DNA of 64,000 nucleotides from Hormiphora californensis. Taxonomy: Eukaryota > Ctenophora > Tentaculata > Cydippida > Pleurobrachiidae. The translations under genes were made by a program, and so were the position numbers. The stretch lies in the NCBI GenBank assembly GCA_020137815.1, contig CM035361.1, positions 2,722,662 through 2,786,661 of the forward strand, written 5' to 3'. Every line of letters starts with the position of its first letter. Position 1 is the stretch's first letter. Positions 63,116 to 64,000 of the stretch are shown here, in pieces. Under the pieces are notes generated by a model. That model was not told where the DNA came from, did not search any database, and worked only from the letters and a program-made list of their open reading frames with translations.

Positions 63116-63719
63116 GGGGAAAAATCACTCTATAACAGCTCTCGAGATTCTCTTGCTCTGTGCCATTGCAATGCTCTATTATTATAGAACCAGTTCTTCA
63201 CGATGCTCTCCCCTTCGTTCTAGCTCAGTTGAGCTTTATTATATAACTCCTGTTTTTGCTCTAATATATAGTACAACCTCAGTCCCCTGCAGTTTATTTG
63301 GCGTTGCTACTGGCTTCATATTTACTTAAATAGTCTGTAGAAACACTAGCTGAAAAGGTTATTCAGAAAATTTCCGTGCAGTAAGGGGTTTTCAGACCAC
63401 AGTCAGACACTAACTAGCTCCGGCTTTAGTTTATCGAGATCGTCAAAAGAAAGTTAACAGTATTTGACATCGATTTAGCGGACACCCCGATTAAACGGAT
63501 AAAAACCTTTCCCCCGAGGGTGCCGTTAAATCGGGGTCCAACTGTATATCCAAATTTATTAATCAACAAAATCCGTTAGCAATTTAGTGAAGAAAAACAA
63601 CAACAGCAGCGGATAAGTAAAGTTTCCAACGGTTTCTGATCATCTCAATCTCAAAGAGAAAGACTTGATCTGTTAAAAACAGGAGGGGATCTATCGTCTA
63701 CCCGCTTAGGTACCTGATT

Positions 63720-63852
63720 GGTACAACAAGAACAACAAGAACAACGAGAACACCAACAAGAACAACAGGAACAATAAGAACAACAAGAACAACAACAGGA
63801 ACAACAAGAACAAGAACAACAGGAACAACAAGAACAACAAGAACAACAGCGG
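63720..63852. repeat. (CAACAAGAA)n-type array
   Basis: Diverged form of the (CAA)n tract at 27,085-27,200. The minus-strand Cys-rich frame across it is an artefact. Confidence 0.85.
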
Positions 63853-63961
63853 ATAAGTCTCCAACAGTTCCTGATCATCTCAGTCTTGAAGAGAGGGACC
63901 TGATCCAACAAGAGGAGATCTGCCCACTGTGGGTACCCAATTGGTACTTCTCACAGCGAAA

Positions 63962-64000
63962 ATGAAACTGCTGATAAAGATGTTCATTTGGCTGGTGATG
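63962..64000 (+). CDS. Sushi/CCP-repeat protein, paralog 3, first exon (cut by window end)
   Basis: ATG followed by KLLIKMFIWLVM, the same signal-peptide exon as at 27,318 and 53,785, with one L-to-F change. The upstream CTGATTGGTAC / CCAATTGGTACTTCTCACAG region is also conserved in all three. The gene continues beyond the window. Confidence 0.85.
   Translation, partial: MKLLIKMFIWLVM

Noticed and set aside
63651-63911. Cys-rich minus-strand frame resembling a small secreted peptide
   Set aside because: It is the translation of a CAACAAGAA repeat array.

Overview
The window is nuclear DNA of an animal. The genes are split by short introns with GT/AG borders and frequent GTAAGT donors. The recognisable proteins are metazoan: a USP-family deubiquitinase, a Rab GTPase, rhodopsin-like receptors, sushi/CCP and thrombospondin-1 modules, and a leishmanolysin-like ectoprotein. 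An early-branching animal such as a sponge fits the compact introns, but this is inference; nothing seen fixes the species. About half the window is transposon-derived or tandemly repeated: (GA/CT)n tracts, minisatellites, pogo-like MITEs with TA target sites, and long foldback elements.

Layout. 0.3-1 kb: two exons of a small secreted protein (minus). 1-11 kb: repeats and foldback elements. 11.0-14.0 kb: a rhodopsin-like receptor (plus) that stops after about five helices. 14.0-21.9 kb: a 21-exon minus-strand gene for a type I membrane protein with a leishmanolysin (M8) domain, two CCP modules, a TSP1 module, one membrane helix and an acidic tail; its active-site Glu is Gln. 23.1-31.8 kb: the 3' tail of one sushi gene, then a decayed sushi paralog. 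33.2-34.6 kb: a Rab5/22-like GTPase (minus, last exon not found). 34.8-39.2 kb: a dense cluster of foldback elements. 39.7-52.5 kb: sixteen exons of a USP32-like deubiquitinase (minus), reaching the true C-terminus but lacking the Cys-box exons. A two-exon HEFAH metalloprotease lies antisense inside its last intron, and a frameshifted intronless receptor plus a 1.56 kb palindromic transposon lie in another intron. 53.8-59.2 kb: a sushi gene (plus) with about twelve CCP modules and three single-base frame breaks. 59.1-64.0 kb: a copy of the 23.1-27.4 kb intergenic segment, ending in the first exon of a third sushi paralog.

The two copies of the segmental duplication serve as each other's empty site. 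They show directly that a 754 bp MITE and a 1.5 kb pogo-type element inserted at TA dinucleotides, and the larger element itself holds an ORF1-only LINE copy flanked by its own target duplication. A second theme is that several minisatellites (at the receptor start exon and two USP exons) have expanded from a unit containing the polypyrimidine tract, the AG acceptor and the first bases of the exon.

Exon joins were checked by hand for phase. The M8 gene (2,985 nt in frame), the USP gene (1,779 nt in frame), the plus-strand receptor (744 nt) and the HEFAH gene (918 nt) all splice into uninterrupted frames. The sushi genes and the intronless receptor carry isolated indels, and parts of 3.2, 30-31 and 32.4 kb look like uncorrected long-read sequence, so some breaks may be assembly errors.
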